64,000 bases of DNA from Adiantum capillus-veneris (lineage: Eukaryota; Streptophyta; Polypodiopsida; Polypodiales; Pteridaceae), in NCBI GenBank assembly GCA_014529385.2, contig CM043959.1, forward strand, positions 47,619,928-47,683,927, given 5' to 3'. Below are positions 1 to 11,475 of the stretch, piece after piece. Positions within the stretch are counted from its first letter, which is position 1. Each line of letters opens with the position of its first letter. Made by a program: the position numbers and the translations under genes. A model generated the notes under the pieces. The model saw only the letters and a list, made by a program, of their open reading frames with translations, was not told where the DNA came from and searched no databases.

Positions 1-986
1 GTCTGCTGTAACTCCAGGTGTGTTAACGACATCGTAAAGATGGAGAACTGAAATCAAGGGGTTCATCTTTAGCAGAAGAGCAAGTGGTTGCCCAATCCCG
101 CCAGACGCTCCCAACAAAGCAACTTTGAACCCAGGAGAAGAACCCTTCGCTCTGCAAATATCCATTTCCAGACAAGGTCCTCCTTGCTACACAAGTGCAA
201 CATTAACAAGTTAGCAAACTCTTGAGAAACGAAAACAAGATTGTACTTTACACTTGCTCAATAAGCAACATAAGAAGTGCCTGAACTGCAATGAGGACAT
301 TGTCAGAAAGATCACTAAGTAATGGCTACTATAGGTCAAATTGCATGGGTCATGACATCAATCATCAAACATAACCGTCCACATGCATAGAGACGACAAA
401 TCCATTTAAAGAAAGGGAGCAAGGGCTTAAGCATCAATATGGGCAGAAAACAATTAAAATAACATAAAAAACCTCTTCACAATATGGCACTTGAAACTGT
501 TCACAACGACACATAAAGAATCTCCCCTCACATCATGGCATACAAGCAGAGGAACATAATCGCACATAAAAAATCTCTCTTGCTTGCAGAATGTTGTGAT
601 CACAAACAATGAAAACTTTCCACCACTTCCCCCGAGTTCTTCTGTAGAAAATGTAACTTTATGAAGACAATCCAACAAACAAACAGAAAAGAAAATCTCA
701 AAAAATTCCATGTCCTGCTCATGCAAAACTCCATGTATTTGAAGCCTACTGGATAAACCTTTTTAGACATCCAAATAGGCTAAGTCTAAAGCACGTATAC
801 TCAATGTGAATAACGTTTTCCACTTAAAATGAAACGTTCCAGGCTATGTGGCCTCTACAACACGCATACTACAATGTTGACTACTGTTCATCCAATTCTG
901 TGAGGAGCTTTGGCAGAGCATCGAGCTACAAAAGCACTTCTTGTGACTACAGACTTTCTTTTGATTGATTACGTTCTATGTACCCA

Positions 987-1044
<58 letters not shown>

Positions 1045-1141
1045 AAGACATTGATGGACGAAATACCTGGATTGGGGGAGAAGACTGCAGGTGGGCGGTG
1101 AGGGTTGCCAAGCGTCTGCGGAAGCAATCTTGAGTTTCCAT
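1..1141 (-). CDS. PMDH: Peroxisomal NAD-dependent malate dehydrogenase, 5' part (exons 1 and 2), incomplete at window edge
   Basis: The enzyme interconverts malate and oxaloacetate with NAD in peroxisomes/glyoxysomes, serving the glyoxylate cycle, beta-oxidation and photorespiration. Exon 1 (1141 down to 1067) encodes 25 residues starting [10 protein letters not shown] and holding RLATLTAHL, an exact PTS2 peroxisomal signal (R-L-x5-H-L). Its codon 25 is followed by a GTATTT donor. Exon 2 (186 down to 1) follows a TTGTGTAG acceptor in phase 0 and encodes 62 residues: a conserved CRAKG presequence end, then [19 protein letters not shown], the NAD-binding glycine loop, and [15 protein letters not shown]. 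This matches the family N-terminus closely. The start ATG has a good plant context (GCC ATG G). The remaining exons lie left of position 1. The open frame reaches upstream of the ATG but contains no other ATG. Domain identity is certain; the exact acceptor is slightly less so. Confidence 0.9.
187..1066 (-). other. Intron 1 of the malate dehydrogenase gene
   Basis: This 880-bp phase-0 intron has GT...AG ends (GTATTTCG and TTGTGTAG, read on the minus strand). It separates the PTS2 exon from the exon carrying the NAD-binding loop. It contains a long dinucleotide repeat close to the donor. I saw no other gene inside it; small open frames here are chance. Confidence 0.8.
989..1043. repeat. (CT)n microsatellite in the PMDH intron
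   Basis: This is an uninterrupted TC/CT run of about 55 bp. It starts 24 bp inside intron 1 from the donor side and reads as (GA)n on the transcribed strand. It creates spurious Arg-Glu and Ser-Leu repeat frames. Confidence 0.97.
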
Positions 1142-2488
1142 GGCGGAAGAGCTAAACCTGTGTGTAATGCAAGAAAAGACCCTCGGGGTTGCTTTTTGTG
1201 CTCGTCTCCGAAGGACCCACAAGTTCAAATTGTGTAGCGTGACCTCACTGCAAATGAAAGACACAAGAACCTTTATCCATGATCCATGGAAGCTCCTTGT
1301 TTCTATTTTCTATTTTCTATATATAAGCTCAAAAGATATCAGCACAATTTTTGGTGGCTTGGCTTCCTCTATCTACCCACTACAACTTTCCACATGGCTC
1401 TATGGGCTGGGTCACACCATCGGTTAGTAGGGTTAGTGTTTACTAGATAAATGCATATCCATGTTTTCCTCCACAAATGTAGAAAACATTCACAAACCCC
1501 ACTAGCATTTTGAAAAAGGAGAGGAATAAGCTATCTTTTAGGTAGTGAAAAGCTCTCCTTAAACTTAAGCTTGCCATCCCCAATCAAATATCTCTCATGA
1601 TCTCCTTGAAAATAGAAACTCCAACCCTTTTCCCCTATGCAATGCTTCACCCCTCTTGCCCCCACTAACCCATGGTGCAACCTGGCTCTATCTTTCAACT
1701 TTTCATTTCATCTACAACAATCTCCCAATATGCACACCTCATACCAAAGTATACGTGTTGATGTGGCAGTGAAAAATTAGAACCTCGCGATTTACCTAGA
1801 GCAAAGCCAAAATGCACGGGGTTTCCTACGTTCCCAAGTCCAACCAATGGGCACTGCATATGTGTCGTGCTTGTTGCATCTTCCTCGCCAACAACTGCCA
1901 TGCAATCTCAGCCTGTACATGTGGGATTTGCTCGTAGCTAGAGTGCATGGAAAGCCAATTTCTTCAACACCCGCTGCGGGCAAAGTATTTCGAGTGTGAC
2001 AAAGTATAGTAGGTAACGTGCTTTTAGTGCAAAAAGTGAAACCAAAGGGAAGAACCTAGTTTTTCATGTGCATAGGATATCATCCGTTGCACATGGCCTA
2101 CCATGGTTGAACTTTTCTCAGCTGGCAGTTAGCGCAAGATAAACTAATACTGTGCAATTCAACCATGCTATGGTCTATAACCACGGGGAGTTTTGAGTTC
2201 ACAGTCCTATTGCACTTCAAGTGTTTTTTATGTGCACATGGTGCCTCGCCTTTACACATTTATGCAGCTAAATTGTTGCCATGTGCGCCAAACTAGAGTT
2301 AAGTTGGAAAAGTGATGACAAAAACGTTACACCTAACAACTCAGTTGAGTCTGTCATTTATGCATGGTTTCATGACCAAATGAGAGTGCATGAAAACAAA
2401 AGATGCCTTCTAAGATGCACCCATAATGACCAAAGGGGTAGTTTTGTAAAGTATGGGAAAGGTACCTATTAGAATAAGAGGAAAGGGT
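1142..2488. other. Upstream/intergenic region of PMDH, no gene seen
   Basis: The first part should be the 5' UTR and promoter of the minus-strand malate dehydrogenase gene. Beyond about 1430 I see only short frames without recognisable domains and no repeat structure. It ends at the target site of Copia-1: AGGGT at 2484-2488. Confidence 0.6.
1318..1326 (-). promoter_or_regulatory. Possible TATA box of the malate dehydrogenase gene
   Basis: Read on the minus strand, TTATATATAG lies about 180 bp upstream of the ATG. That would place transcription start about 145-150 bp before the start codon. Position and sequence fit a plant TATA box, but AT runs are common, so this is only plausible. Confidence 0.35.
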
Positions 2489-2761
2489 TGTAGACATATA
2501 GTAGTGTTAGTGTGTATACGCACTTCACCAAGGGCACTTTTCTCCCACTGGGTTTTTCCCCCTGGACATCTGGTGTGAAAGGACACCTTATCTCTTAGGG
2601 TCTCATATAAGCTTTGTGGCTCTGAGTTTGTATATACTCTATTATACAGAGAGATAGACTACAGAGATCTCGTACGCAAGCTCTGTGTCTTCTCCTTCTC
2701 CATCTTCTTTCTACTCTGAGTTGTTGTCTTCCTTCTGTTTCCTGTTTCATCATCTTCAACA
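2489..2761 (+). repeat. 5' LTR of Copia-1
   Basis: It begins TGTAGACA and ends CTTCAACA. Compared with the 3' LTR I count about six substitutions and one 6-bp difference, roughly 98% identity. It contains GTATATACTC as a possible TATA region. Confidence 0.95.
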
Positions 2762-2763
2762 AT

Positions 2764-2779
2764 TGGTATCAGAGCAAGG
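2764..2779 (+). other. Primer binding site of Copia-1
   Basis: TGGTATCAGAGCAAGG starts 2 bp after the LTR. It matches the complement of the 3' end of plant initiator methionine tRNA, the usual Copia primer. Confidence 0.9.
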
Positions 2780-3153
2780 TGATTTCCAAAGCCTCTACTT
2801 GAGTTTTCGCATCCGCACGCGCAATCACAGTTTTTAGGCAGTTTTCGAAAAATTTGCTCGTGGGGAGCATCCTCGACGTTCCAGGAGTATTCTGATCAGG
2901 TGATCTAGGGTTTTACCCCCCTTTTGAAGAGCCCTCAAAATTTTGTTCTGAGCAGCGTAGCAGAAGTTACTTTTCGGAGGCGTTTAGATCAAGAGGGTGT
3001 GCTTTTTGACAGATTTTCTTCAGGTAAACATTTCTTTGGGAAGCAGCTTGTCTTAGCTTTGTGCTGAGATTTTGTGTAGAGTTTTGTTTGCATTGGAGAG
3101 GAGATTTGTGAATCTCTTGGAGGTTCTTTTGCTCTCTTATGTGCATCCACAGT

Positions 3154-4155
3154 ATGGCTCAATCTACGGAGAAAGAGATTTTTGGTGCGTTTACATCCGA
3201 AGACAAATTGGATGGTACCAACTATTCTCTTTGGTCTTTTATGGCCAAAAATGTTTTGGTTGGTAAAGGATTGTGGGATTATGTATCTGGAGATGAAGTT
3301 CGTCCAAGTGGCATTGCACCTGCCACGCCTGGTCATGGTGCAGCTGTTGGTGCAGGACCCTCACAAGTCACTCCAGAGCAAAAGAAATGGGATACTAAAG
3401 ATGCACAAGCTATGGCTGTGATTGCCTTAACCATAAAGAGGACAATCACACCACATATCAGATCTTGCAGAACTTCTGAGGATGCTTGGAACACTCTGCA
3501 AGCTATGTTTGGAGGAAGAAACGCTGCCAGAATAGAGTTTTTGAAGAAACAACTCGACAAAATACAGATGGACGAAGGTGACGATATCGTCGAGCATCTT
3601 ACAAAAATCAGGGATCTTAAAGAGCAATTGCTTAGCATTGATGAAGTGATTCCAGAGAAGGACTTGGTTTCCAAAACACTCAATTCACTACCACCATCTT
3701 ATTTGACTTTTCAGACTTCTTTGACTCTGTCTTTGCGAGCTAATCCTGAGCCTCTTCATTTTGAAGAGTTAATGGCTTTGCTATCGCAGGAGGATCGATC
3801 ACGTAAGAACAAGTCTTTATAGGTGGATGGTATGGATCATGCTCTTGTTGTACAAAACAAAAACAAGGGTAAAGAGAGTGCTCATCACTCCAAGCCTGGT
3901 GCAGGACAGTCTTCAGAGAAGTCTAAAGGTGATTCCGACAAGTCCAAGAGGAAAGGTAAATGTCACTACTGCAAGAAACCTGGTCACTACATTAGTGAGT
4001 GTAAAAAGCGAATTGCTAAAGAAAAGAAGAAAGAGTCAAGTTTGGTTGTTTCAGCTTCTAGTGATTCTTCTACAGCTAAAGAAGAGTCTGCAAACTTTGT
4101 GCAGGATTGTTATGCTTTCGTAGTATGTTCAGATTTTTTCTGCTTACAATGTTGA
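3154..4155 (+). pseudogene. gag: Copia-1 gag (capsid/nucleocapsid) with one in-frame stop
   Basis: Gag is the structural protein of the virus-like particle. The frame opens with MAQSTEKEIF and continues with the Copia gag signature DKLDGTNYSLW. It includes the UBN2-type region with EDAWNTLQAMFGGRN and ends with a nucleocapsid zinc knuckle CHYCKKPGHYISEC (CX2CX4HX4C) at about 3961-4002. A TAG at 3820-3822 interrupts an otherwise continuous frame that resumes immediately. An upstream in-frame ATG at 3139 is possible, but the one at 3154 aligns better with family starts. The frame then shifts by one before the protease. Confidence 0.9.
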
Positions 4156-4163
4156 CGAGACAC

Positions 4164-4516
4164 AAATGATTTGGTACTTTGATAATGGTGCATCCAGGCA
4201 TATTACTTCAAGGAAGGATTTGTTTTGTTCATTGGATGCAGCTCCAGCAGGAAAGAAGGTGACATGTGCAAATAATGCTTCTTATCCAATCAAAGGCGTT
4301 GGTAAGATTTTGATTACCATTTCAGATGGTTCAGATTTATGCTTGTCAGATGTCTTATATGTTCCAGGGATCAAGAAGAATTTGTTGTTTGTATCCTCTC
4401 TTGCAAAAAATGGTCTTCGGGTCATTTTTGAGGATGACAGATGTGTTGTACGAGATCGAGAGAATGATTATTCTCTTATCACTACAGGTACGCTGGAAAT
4501 GGACTATTTGTGCTAG
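4164..4516 (+). pseudogene. Copia-1 aspartic protease segment
   Basis: This cleaves the Gag-Pol polyprotein in functional relatives. The segment starts WYFDNGASRHIT, where the family normally has D-S-G-A, so the residue after the catalytic Asp is Asn. The conserved VLYVPGIKKNLL follows. It is one frame off from gag and stops at 4516 before the integrase region, so a second frame change is needed. The intact Copia-C copy has WYFDSGATKHIT at the same place. Confidence 0.85.
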
Positions 4517-5534
4517 ATCGTTATGAAAAGCAGATTCAGGTATGTGTTGCAGAAACAAAGACTCGGGCCATGCAGGATGCTGAGTTGTGGCATGCTAAAT
4601 TTGGGCATGTTGGTTATGGCAGTTTGATGACTTTACAACGTCATAATATGGTGCATGATTTGTCTTTTTTGGAGATGCAACCAAGACATGTATGTGAAGG
4701 TTGCGTTCTTGGAAAGATGCACAGGATGGTTCAGTTAGAGGGACACGAAAGTTGCAGCTTGTACACAGTGATGTATGTGGTCCTATGAGGACACCATCTA
4801 TAGGAAACAGCCTTTATTTTGTGACCTTGATTGATGACTTTTCCAGGTTTTGTTGGGTGTATCCACTCAAAGCAAAGTCAGATGTGTTTGCAATTTTTCA
4901 ACATTATGTCACCATGGTTGAAAATGAAACAGGTTGCAAAGTACAGACTCTTCGTACCAATCGAGGAGGTGAATACATGTCAGGTGCATTAAGGATTTTT
5001 TTGGGAAAGAAAGGCATTAAACACCAACGCACTATGCCATACACACCACAACAGAATGGTGTTGCAGAAAGGAAGAACAGGTCTTTAATGGAGATGGCTA
5101 GATGTATGCTCAAGGCTAAGAGTTTGCCTCATAAGCTATGGATGGAGGCAGTTGCTTGTGCAGCACATGTTTTGAACGGTTTTCCTACTCGTTCCTTGAA
5201 GACCATTACTCCATATGAAGCTTGGTATGACAGAAAACCTTCAGTCAGTTATCTTCGTGTTTTTGGTTGTCTTGCTTATGCTCACATCCCTCATCAGTTA
5301 CGTGGGAAGCTTGATGATAAGGCAATCAAATGTATATTTGTGGGGTACAGTAGTGGAAGTAAAGGTTATAGACTTTACAATCCTGCTACAAACAAGATTT
5401 TTGAAAGTCGTGATGTAATTTTTGCAGAAACTACTGCTCAACCTATGGTTGCTTTTGATGTACCTCATATGCAGCCACATGATGTATTTGAAGGTTTGCT
5501 TCCTTCTTTTGTGGAGAATCAAGAATCACAATAG
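4510..5534 (+). pseudogene. Copia-1 integrase (pre-integrase zinc domain and catalytic core)
   Basis: Integrase inserts the cDNA into the host genome. An H-H-C-C zinc region (LWHAKFGH ... CEGCVLGK) lies at 4587-4720. The core (4701-5534, shifted frame) reads LVHSDVCGPM, then TLRTNRGGEYMS, then TPQQNGVAERKN. The family's second catalytic Asp (LRTD) is Asn here, which should abolish catalysis. GKLDDKAIKCIFVGYSS marks the usual C-terminal part. The frame ends at a TAG (5532-5534) where relatives read on. Confidence 0.9.
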
Positions 5535-5948
5535 GTTGATAATCTTGATCAATCTTTTGATCAGCATGTGACACCTTATGATGTAGAGGAAATTGTGCGT
5601 GAAGAGCAAGAAGTTCTAAGGGAAGAAAGAACCTTGCCTAAATGGGTTCAAAAAAACTTTGCAGGATAGCAAGTTGGATGAACCGTTGCCACAAAAAACA
5701 CGTGCTGGTACTACTTTTGGCAGAGAGCAAGTAGATTTGGCTTGCTTTAGCACTCTTTGTGATGCAGATGAGCCTGATTCATTTGAACAAGCTTTAGAGT
5801 GTTCAGTGGAAAGATGCTATGCAGCAAGAAATTGATTCTATTCATAAGAATCATACATGGGATCTAGTGGACTTGCCTACAGGTAAAAAGACTATTGGTA
5901 CAAAGTGGGTTTTTAAGGTAAAAAGGAAACAAGATGGTACTGTTGACA
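5535..5948 (+). pseudogene. Copia-1 linker and start of reverse transcriptase, cut by LARD-1
   Basis: After the TAG the translation continues with acidic linker sequence, then LPKWVQK. A frame change at an A-run near 5655 is followed by the RT start HTWDLVDLPTGKKTIGTKWV at about 5851-5910. The frame stops at GTVD, where LARD-1 enters; the next residues RYKARLVAKGY are found 5.66 kb further on, at 11612. This fixes the insertion point to the base. Confidence 0.88.
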
Positions 5949-6079
5949 TGTCAGGCCAAGGGCAGGGCCAAGGGCCAGGACGGACATGCGGTCAAGGGGC
6001 GCTATATTTAGGGGCTAGGAGTCTATATATGGCACGGTTGGGTGGAGAGTTGCATGGTCCAGTCCCCTGCGGTCTTACA
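5949..6079 (+). repeat. 5' LTR of LARD-1
   Basis: It starts TGTCAGG and ends CTTACA. CTATATTTAGG and TCTATATATGG are candidate TATA motifs in the middle. At 131 bp it is short for a Gypsy LTR. Confidence 0.93.
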
Positions 6080-6080
6080 T

Positions 6081-6092
6081 TGGTATCGGAGC
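6081..6092 (+). other. Primer binding site of LARD-1 (variant)
   Basis: TGGTATCGGAGC lies one base after the LTR. It differs by one base from the initiator-Met-tRNA site TGGTATCAGAGC. The chromovirus has another one-base variant. Confidence 0.8.
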
Positions 6093-6142
6093 TCGGGAAG
6101 CATGGAGAAAGAGAAGGGACGTGGAGTCTCAAGGAGTGCATG

Positions 6143-6150
<8 letters not shown>

Positions 6151-6229
<79 letters not shown>
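6151..6229. repeat. (CT)n microsatellite in the LARD-1 leader
   Basis: This is about 79 bp of uninterrupted CT, starting about 60 bp after the primer site. All Ser-Leu and Arg-Glu frames here come from the repeat. Confidence 0.97.
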
Positions 6230-6232
<3 letters not shown>

Positions 6233-9200
6233 CATGCATATTGCCATGGCTGAGCATGGCTCTTGCCTTGCGGAAGGAGGAAGGAGATGGGCGCCATGCA
6301 TGAAGCATGCAAGAGGTAATTGCATGAATCTCAGGTGTGGGAAGCAGTCCCTGCAGAGCCAAGGAAGATGAAGATTGGGGAATCGAGGACCACATGTGCA
6401 GCTTCTCTTAACCGGGAAAGCGGGGTCTGTCGACCACCTCAAAAACCTGCAAGTTCGATTTCGTTGGATGCGCGCTGGGCAGGGGGTGAGTTTTCGACAC
6501 TTGGGCACCGTCGTTGGAGCACCATAGCAAGAGCATCGTCATCATCCTCGCATGCGGCGGTAGCATCGGATTGCAAAACTTCTGGTTTTTTCACCTAGGT
6601 GTCCCAAAGCTTGGGCGCCCTAAAGATTTTAGGGCTCAAGGGTGGGTACACACCGGTTGAGCATGGCGATTTAAGAGACGAGCTTACGCTCGTTGGATGG
6701 GAAGGCCTCGGTATCATGAAGGTACTAAGGTAGTTCCTTAGACCTGCACGGTAGTTCCTAGCTGCAGAATTTCAGGGAAGTTTTGAAAAAAGATATGAAA
6801 GCTGCGGATTATCCAAGGTGCTCGCCTTTGGCTTTCCGAGGCATGTCACTACCATAACAGAAAACTTCAGATCTGCAGCACATCTAAAATCAAGGGAATG
6901 CAAAGGCCTGAAAGGTCGCCGAAGGCCGTTTGCAAGGGCATCGACAAGGCACTGGCCATGGTTGCATGACATAGTCCAAAATCGAATTCCCAAAAGGTAC
7001 GTAGAGTTCCTTTAACATTTTTGTTTGTCACAAAGTTGTAGAAATTTCAATGCTTGCACAAGTTTACATACCGAAAGCAAGAAGCTCGCAAGGCGAGTTG
7101 ACGTCAGTATCTAATCATGCAAAGTGCAAGAAGCCGGCAAGGCGGGTCGACATTCGTCATCAGTTAATACGGTATGCAGTAGCTTTTGAATCTGTTTGGC
7201 AATTTTTTTTTGGAATATACTGTATAGTTATGGCATGTAACAAATGCGCATACACTTTCGGCACACAAAGCACAAGCACGGCTTGTGATAATTACCGTAA
7301 GCAATAAAAATTTGATGCGTAAATTGTTGGCAAGGGTCTAATGATTGGTTTCGAGATTAGAATCAAGCATGGCTTGAGTACCGACCGCCTTGCTCCAGAG
7401 CACAGCTCCTCAGCGGTTCTATTTTGCTGCCAAAGCATAGCACATTGGCACTGTTTTAGTATCTCAAGGAGATCGACATGGCCTGCTGTTAGATTTGACA
7501 AAAGGTGCAAACATGTTCAACATGGCCAGTGCTTTGAAGTTCAGGCAGATTGACAGGAGTCTTTCTTTCTCCATCTTTGAGTTTGAGGTTCCAAATTTGC
7601 TAGGGCATGGCTATTCGGAAAATTATTTCCGCACGTCAGTCGATGGAGACAATCCAAAATGGTGAAGCATGGAGTTTATACTTATGCATCATCGCACACA
7701 TCATGTACCTTGTCACGGGTAATGGCACTAACACCTAGCAGAAGCATCTGTTGGCTATGCGAACAAAAGTAATTATGTGAAGCACATCTTCAATTTGGGC
7801 ATCTGCCATTGAAGATTCCCACTTTTGGCATATGCTATGAGCATACACAGTTGGGAAGGAATAGGCAATGTGTTTGCAGGTTATTTCCTATTGCAGGTTA
7901 TTTCATTATGTACCAGACAGGTGTATACGCTATACGAGGGCGTCTGTGCAAATATGGCTATGAACCGTTTTGGAATGAGTTTTTCCTTCCAAATTTCATG
8001 ACAACTAGTTGCAGCAACAACGACCAGGTTAGCCAAGTTTAAGTTTTTCTTTTTTTTTCCATGTTTACACTTTACTTGGCAATTACTGTCATTGTGCAAA
8101 GCAAAGTGCTTTGGCAATTTTATACGAAGCAAGGCTTCTCCCTTGTGCCGCGATACTGCCCATTGATTTGGAATCAAGGGCATTGGCACACAAGTTTGGG
8201 AAACCGGCAAAATAGGGAATATCAGCTTACAGAATCCCTACCAGTTTAAACTATGCAAGGCACTTATGGTTTTGGTTCTCACGTTTGAGGCCATCACTCT
8301 CGGCAAGGGCTTACAATTCTGCATTCAAGGCTTGCTAGCGAGGTGGATTCAATTCTACCACTTCATGCATTACGCTTCCGCTATCACACTCGCAACTTTG
8401 TCAAACTGATGGATTTTTTACCATGATTGTTGGTTGCTATTAACACACAACAACACTAAAAGGAACCTAAATCTAGGACTTATTTCACGGGCAAAGTGTC
8501 AATGCTAAGTCGTCCTCATACAATCACGGGTCGGAATGAGTTTTGTGTTTTTCTGTTACCTCTCTTGATGAGAGAGTCATACCGGAAAACTGTGGAATGC
8601 TTATACGATAAGCTGCAAGTTAGGCATAAGATGCGTAAAAGCACACAGATTGGGAACACACTCTAGAAATTTAAGAAAAATTCCTCAGCCCAGCATGTTC
8701 TTCTTCTTCTCTCTCCTTCTCTTTAAGGGAAAAATGAAAAATCTTCTAAGAAGCTTTTGATACGTGTTTTGCTCGTGAGTCAGCCTGAGCCAAGGTGCTC
8801 TAGCTCTCAGCTAGCACGTGGCTAAGATGCTACTCAAATTAGTCTTCATCGGTTCGTCCATTGAACACTAATTTGCATAAGGGCTATGAGCCACACCGGC
8901 TAAGAGCCATTACCAGGCCAAGGGTAAGACCCAACTATTGGCATTCTTTGGGGTGATTGTTTTCAAGATTGAACAGATCTACCCAGGGAAGTATACATCG
9001 ACGTTAATGCACAAGCAAGAGTCTTGTCATTACGGATGTTTAGGGTGTCATTTTTGCACTACATGTTTTCAGTGCGACACTCAAGCTGAGTTTTTGATAA
9101 TCTTCAACTCACAGCAGTTGATCTCTATAAGGAAGTATAGATGCAGGAATCAGTGGTGACAGCATGGCTGTCCACATGAGCTAGGCAGTTCACTTGTGTG

Positions 9201-11379
9201 GATTTCCTGCTCTCTATATAGCCCTACGGAGTGTCTATGGACATACTATTTTGGGGTACGACCCGACGGGTGACTGCTACATCACCCCATAGGCATTGAG
9301 GATCATAGATTATCTGCATTGAGGATCACAGTTGCTCTGCATTGAGGATTCCCACTGTTTGATCTCTCTCAGTTAGACTTTCAAGGAAAGAATTCCGCAA
9401 TCTACCACACGGTAGCAGACAAACTCAACTTTTCAAGTTGATTTATTATGTACACGGTTACCTATGTTGGTTGCTGTTACCTGCTAGTTGAGCAGTTTCT
9501 ACAAAGGGTCTTACCAAGGGGTTTGACTACGTAGATTTTAACCAAAGGGGTTGGATTGCGAAGGCAACACCCATGGTTCCCAGTGCAATGTTGTTTGTTT
9601 TTCAGGTAGGAGATGTGCTCCTCTCCGTTTGAATACTGGTAAGTGAACATTCCGTTCAAACCTCCAGGTACGCATCTATTAATTTGGTGTTATTCCATTT
9701 TTTGTATACTTTGTTTTTTTTTTTTTTTTCAAGACGTATAAGTAAACTTGAATGTTACAGAGCCATGCCGAGGGCATGTCGGCACAAAGTATTTTGGGCC
9801 AAGTGTCCAATCTACCTTTTTGCTTTATGCTGTTACGAACCTACTTGTAGGGCTCGATTTGGCACATGTTGTCACATGGGATACAACATGGTCTAGGAAC
9901 TCAAGGAGTTTGGTTTAGCCAGTGTGGAGCATGATAATGAGGGTCCCTCTCACTCGCGTCGCACAGTGTTCGTAGTTACCTCCACACACAAGTACAGCTT
10001 GTACTTGATGGATGTCACTTTTCCTGGCATCCTTACTTGAGACATATTCCACATGTGGAGAATATGAGTCTCTGGGACTGACACTGGCGCCCAATTCGAA
10101 ATGATGTGTCGCGACGAAGTCCCTAGGTGCTGGTTGCATCCGTTCATTAGACCAATTGACTCACACAGTATCAGGAACAATTTCAGTGGCCAAAAATTGT
10201 CGGGTACTAAGTACAGACTTGTTGTGATTACAAGTGCTGTGAAACCACCTTAACGGAGGGTCGTTTCTACATATAGCAAAGTATGCTACGTTCATGAGAA
10301 TGTCTCATGGTTGGTTCCTAGGTGTGACCGGGTTGTCACATTTTATTATGGTCCAACTTTTGCTGCAAAGTATGCTACGTTCATGAGAAGGTCTCATGGT
10401 TGGTTCCTAGGTGTGACCAGGTTGTCACATTCTATTATGGTCCAACTTTGTTGCAAGATTTTCACGTAAGTATCGTGGAAAGTCTCGTCATGGAATTGCG
10501 GCTTGGATATGTTTGTGTTAAATGCATGCACACTAGGTGTTATGGGCCCTAGTGTTTAACACAAATTTATTTGGAGCGGCATGCAAATCCATGGACTTTA
10601 TTCTTTCTGCACCCTTTTGCATTGCTAGTGCAATCTCTCTTGAAGATTTTGTATGAGTTTACACCTTGCCATACAAGGTGATGGCTAAGTATGGATGTTA
10701 GTGATTGGTTGCTGGAACCTCCAATCTACCTTCAACCTAGTTGGTTGTCTCCATTCCATATCGAGTATATGGCTGGATACTCAATGATTGAGTCATAGTT
10801 TGTCGTCAGTTGTGGAAGACTGTCTGTAAGTGGTTGGGGAAAGTACCTCACTCTTACTGCTGTTATTCATCCCACGTTGGATAGGCAGCTGACAAGTATT
10901 CTATTTAGTACTAAAGGATATGCTAAGCGCATACGTTAGTAAACCGTGCTAAAGGATCTGCTAAGAGCATACGTTAGCACAATGCATTCTGAATAGGTGA
11001 TTCTCTCCTTATTCTAGAATTTGCTTAGGTTAGGTTTTCAACTTTGAACACTTGTTGTGGTGGGGTTGGATACCGATAGTTTCATAAGTCAAGGACTTAG
11101 TAGGTGTGCTGACAGAGTATGTTGGCATGTAACCTTTGTTAGGGGTGAACATGTGGTTTTGTGTGTTCCAAAAGGTTCAGAAGTCTGACATGAGGACACT
11201 CCCTATTCTATCTTTCAGTAGCTATGAACTTTTCAAGATACTCACATGAGTTATCATGAGTTACCATTTAGATACGAGTGGTTGCAAAAGGACAACAATG
11301 TTGAAAATCAATATGTTGCTCTTGGTTTCATTGAACCTCCTCACTGCACCAGGTATCGGTCATATGGACAATTGGCCCG
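6230..11379. other. LARD-1 interior, no coding domain recognised
   Basis: More than 5 kb has only short, unrelated frames in all six readings. I found no gag, protease, RT or integrase motif. It contains one clear 2x89-bp tandem duplication (separate entry). Retained length with lost coding is typical of LARDs. Confidence 0.75.
10276..10453. repeat. Tandem duplication, 2 x 89 bp
   Basis: GCAAAGTATGCTACGTTCAT begins at 10276 and again at 10365. The two units differ at only a few positions (for example GAATGTC against GAAGGTC). The duplication lies inside LARD-1. Confidence 0.92.
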
Positions 11380-11475
11380 TGTAGAGGATGCCAATAAGGA
11401 AAACATCAGTGTTCTTACGAAGATACTACCACTTGTGTTTTCGAGGACGAAAACGCTTCTCCAAGGGGGAAGTAA
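11380..11475 (+). pseudogene. Remnant of chromovirus pol 3' end and polypurine tract in LARD-1
   Basis: ENISVLTKILP, then after a one-base shift VFEDENASPRGK and a stop, aligns with ENISVLKKTFP and VFEDENASPRGE, the last residues of the chromovirus pol in this window. The purine tract CAAGGGGGAAGTAA leads directly into the 3' LTR. Selection for the plus-strand primer may explain why this end survived. Confidence 0.82.

Noticed and set aside
947-1264. Minus-strand frame with Arg-Glu repeats extending the PMDH start upstream to a GTG
   Set aside because: The Arg-Glu part is the translated (CT)n tract in the intron, and the upstream extension has no ATG before a stop, so the ATG at 1141 is the start.
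1423-1440. GGTTAGTAGGGTTAGTG resembling telomere repeat
   Set aside because: Not the plant TTTAGGG unit and not repeated.
6023-6508. Several frames rich in Ser-Leu or Arg-Glu around the LARD-1 leader
   Set aside because: They are produced by the (CT)n microsatellite, not by a gene.
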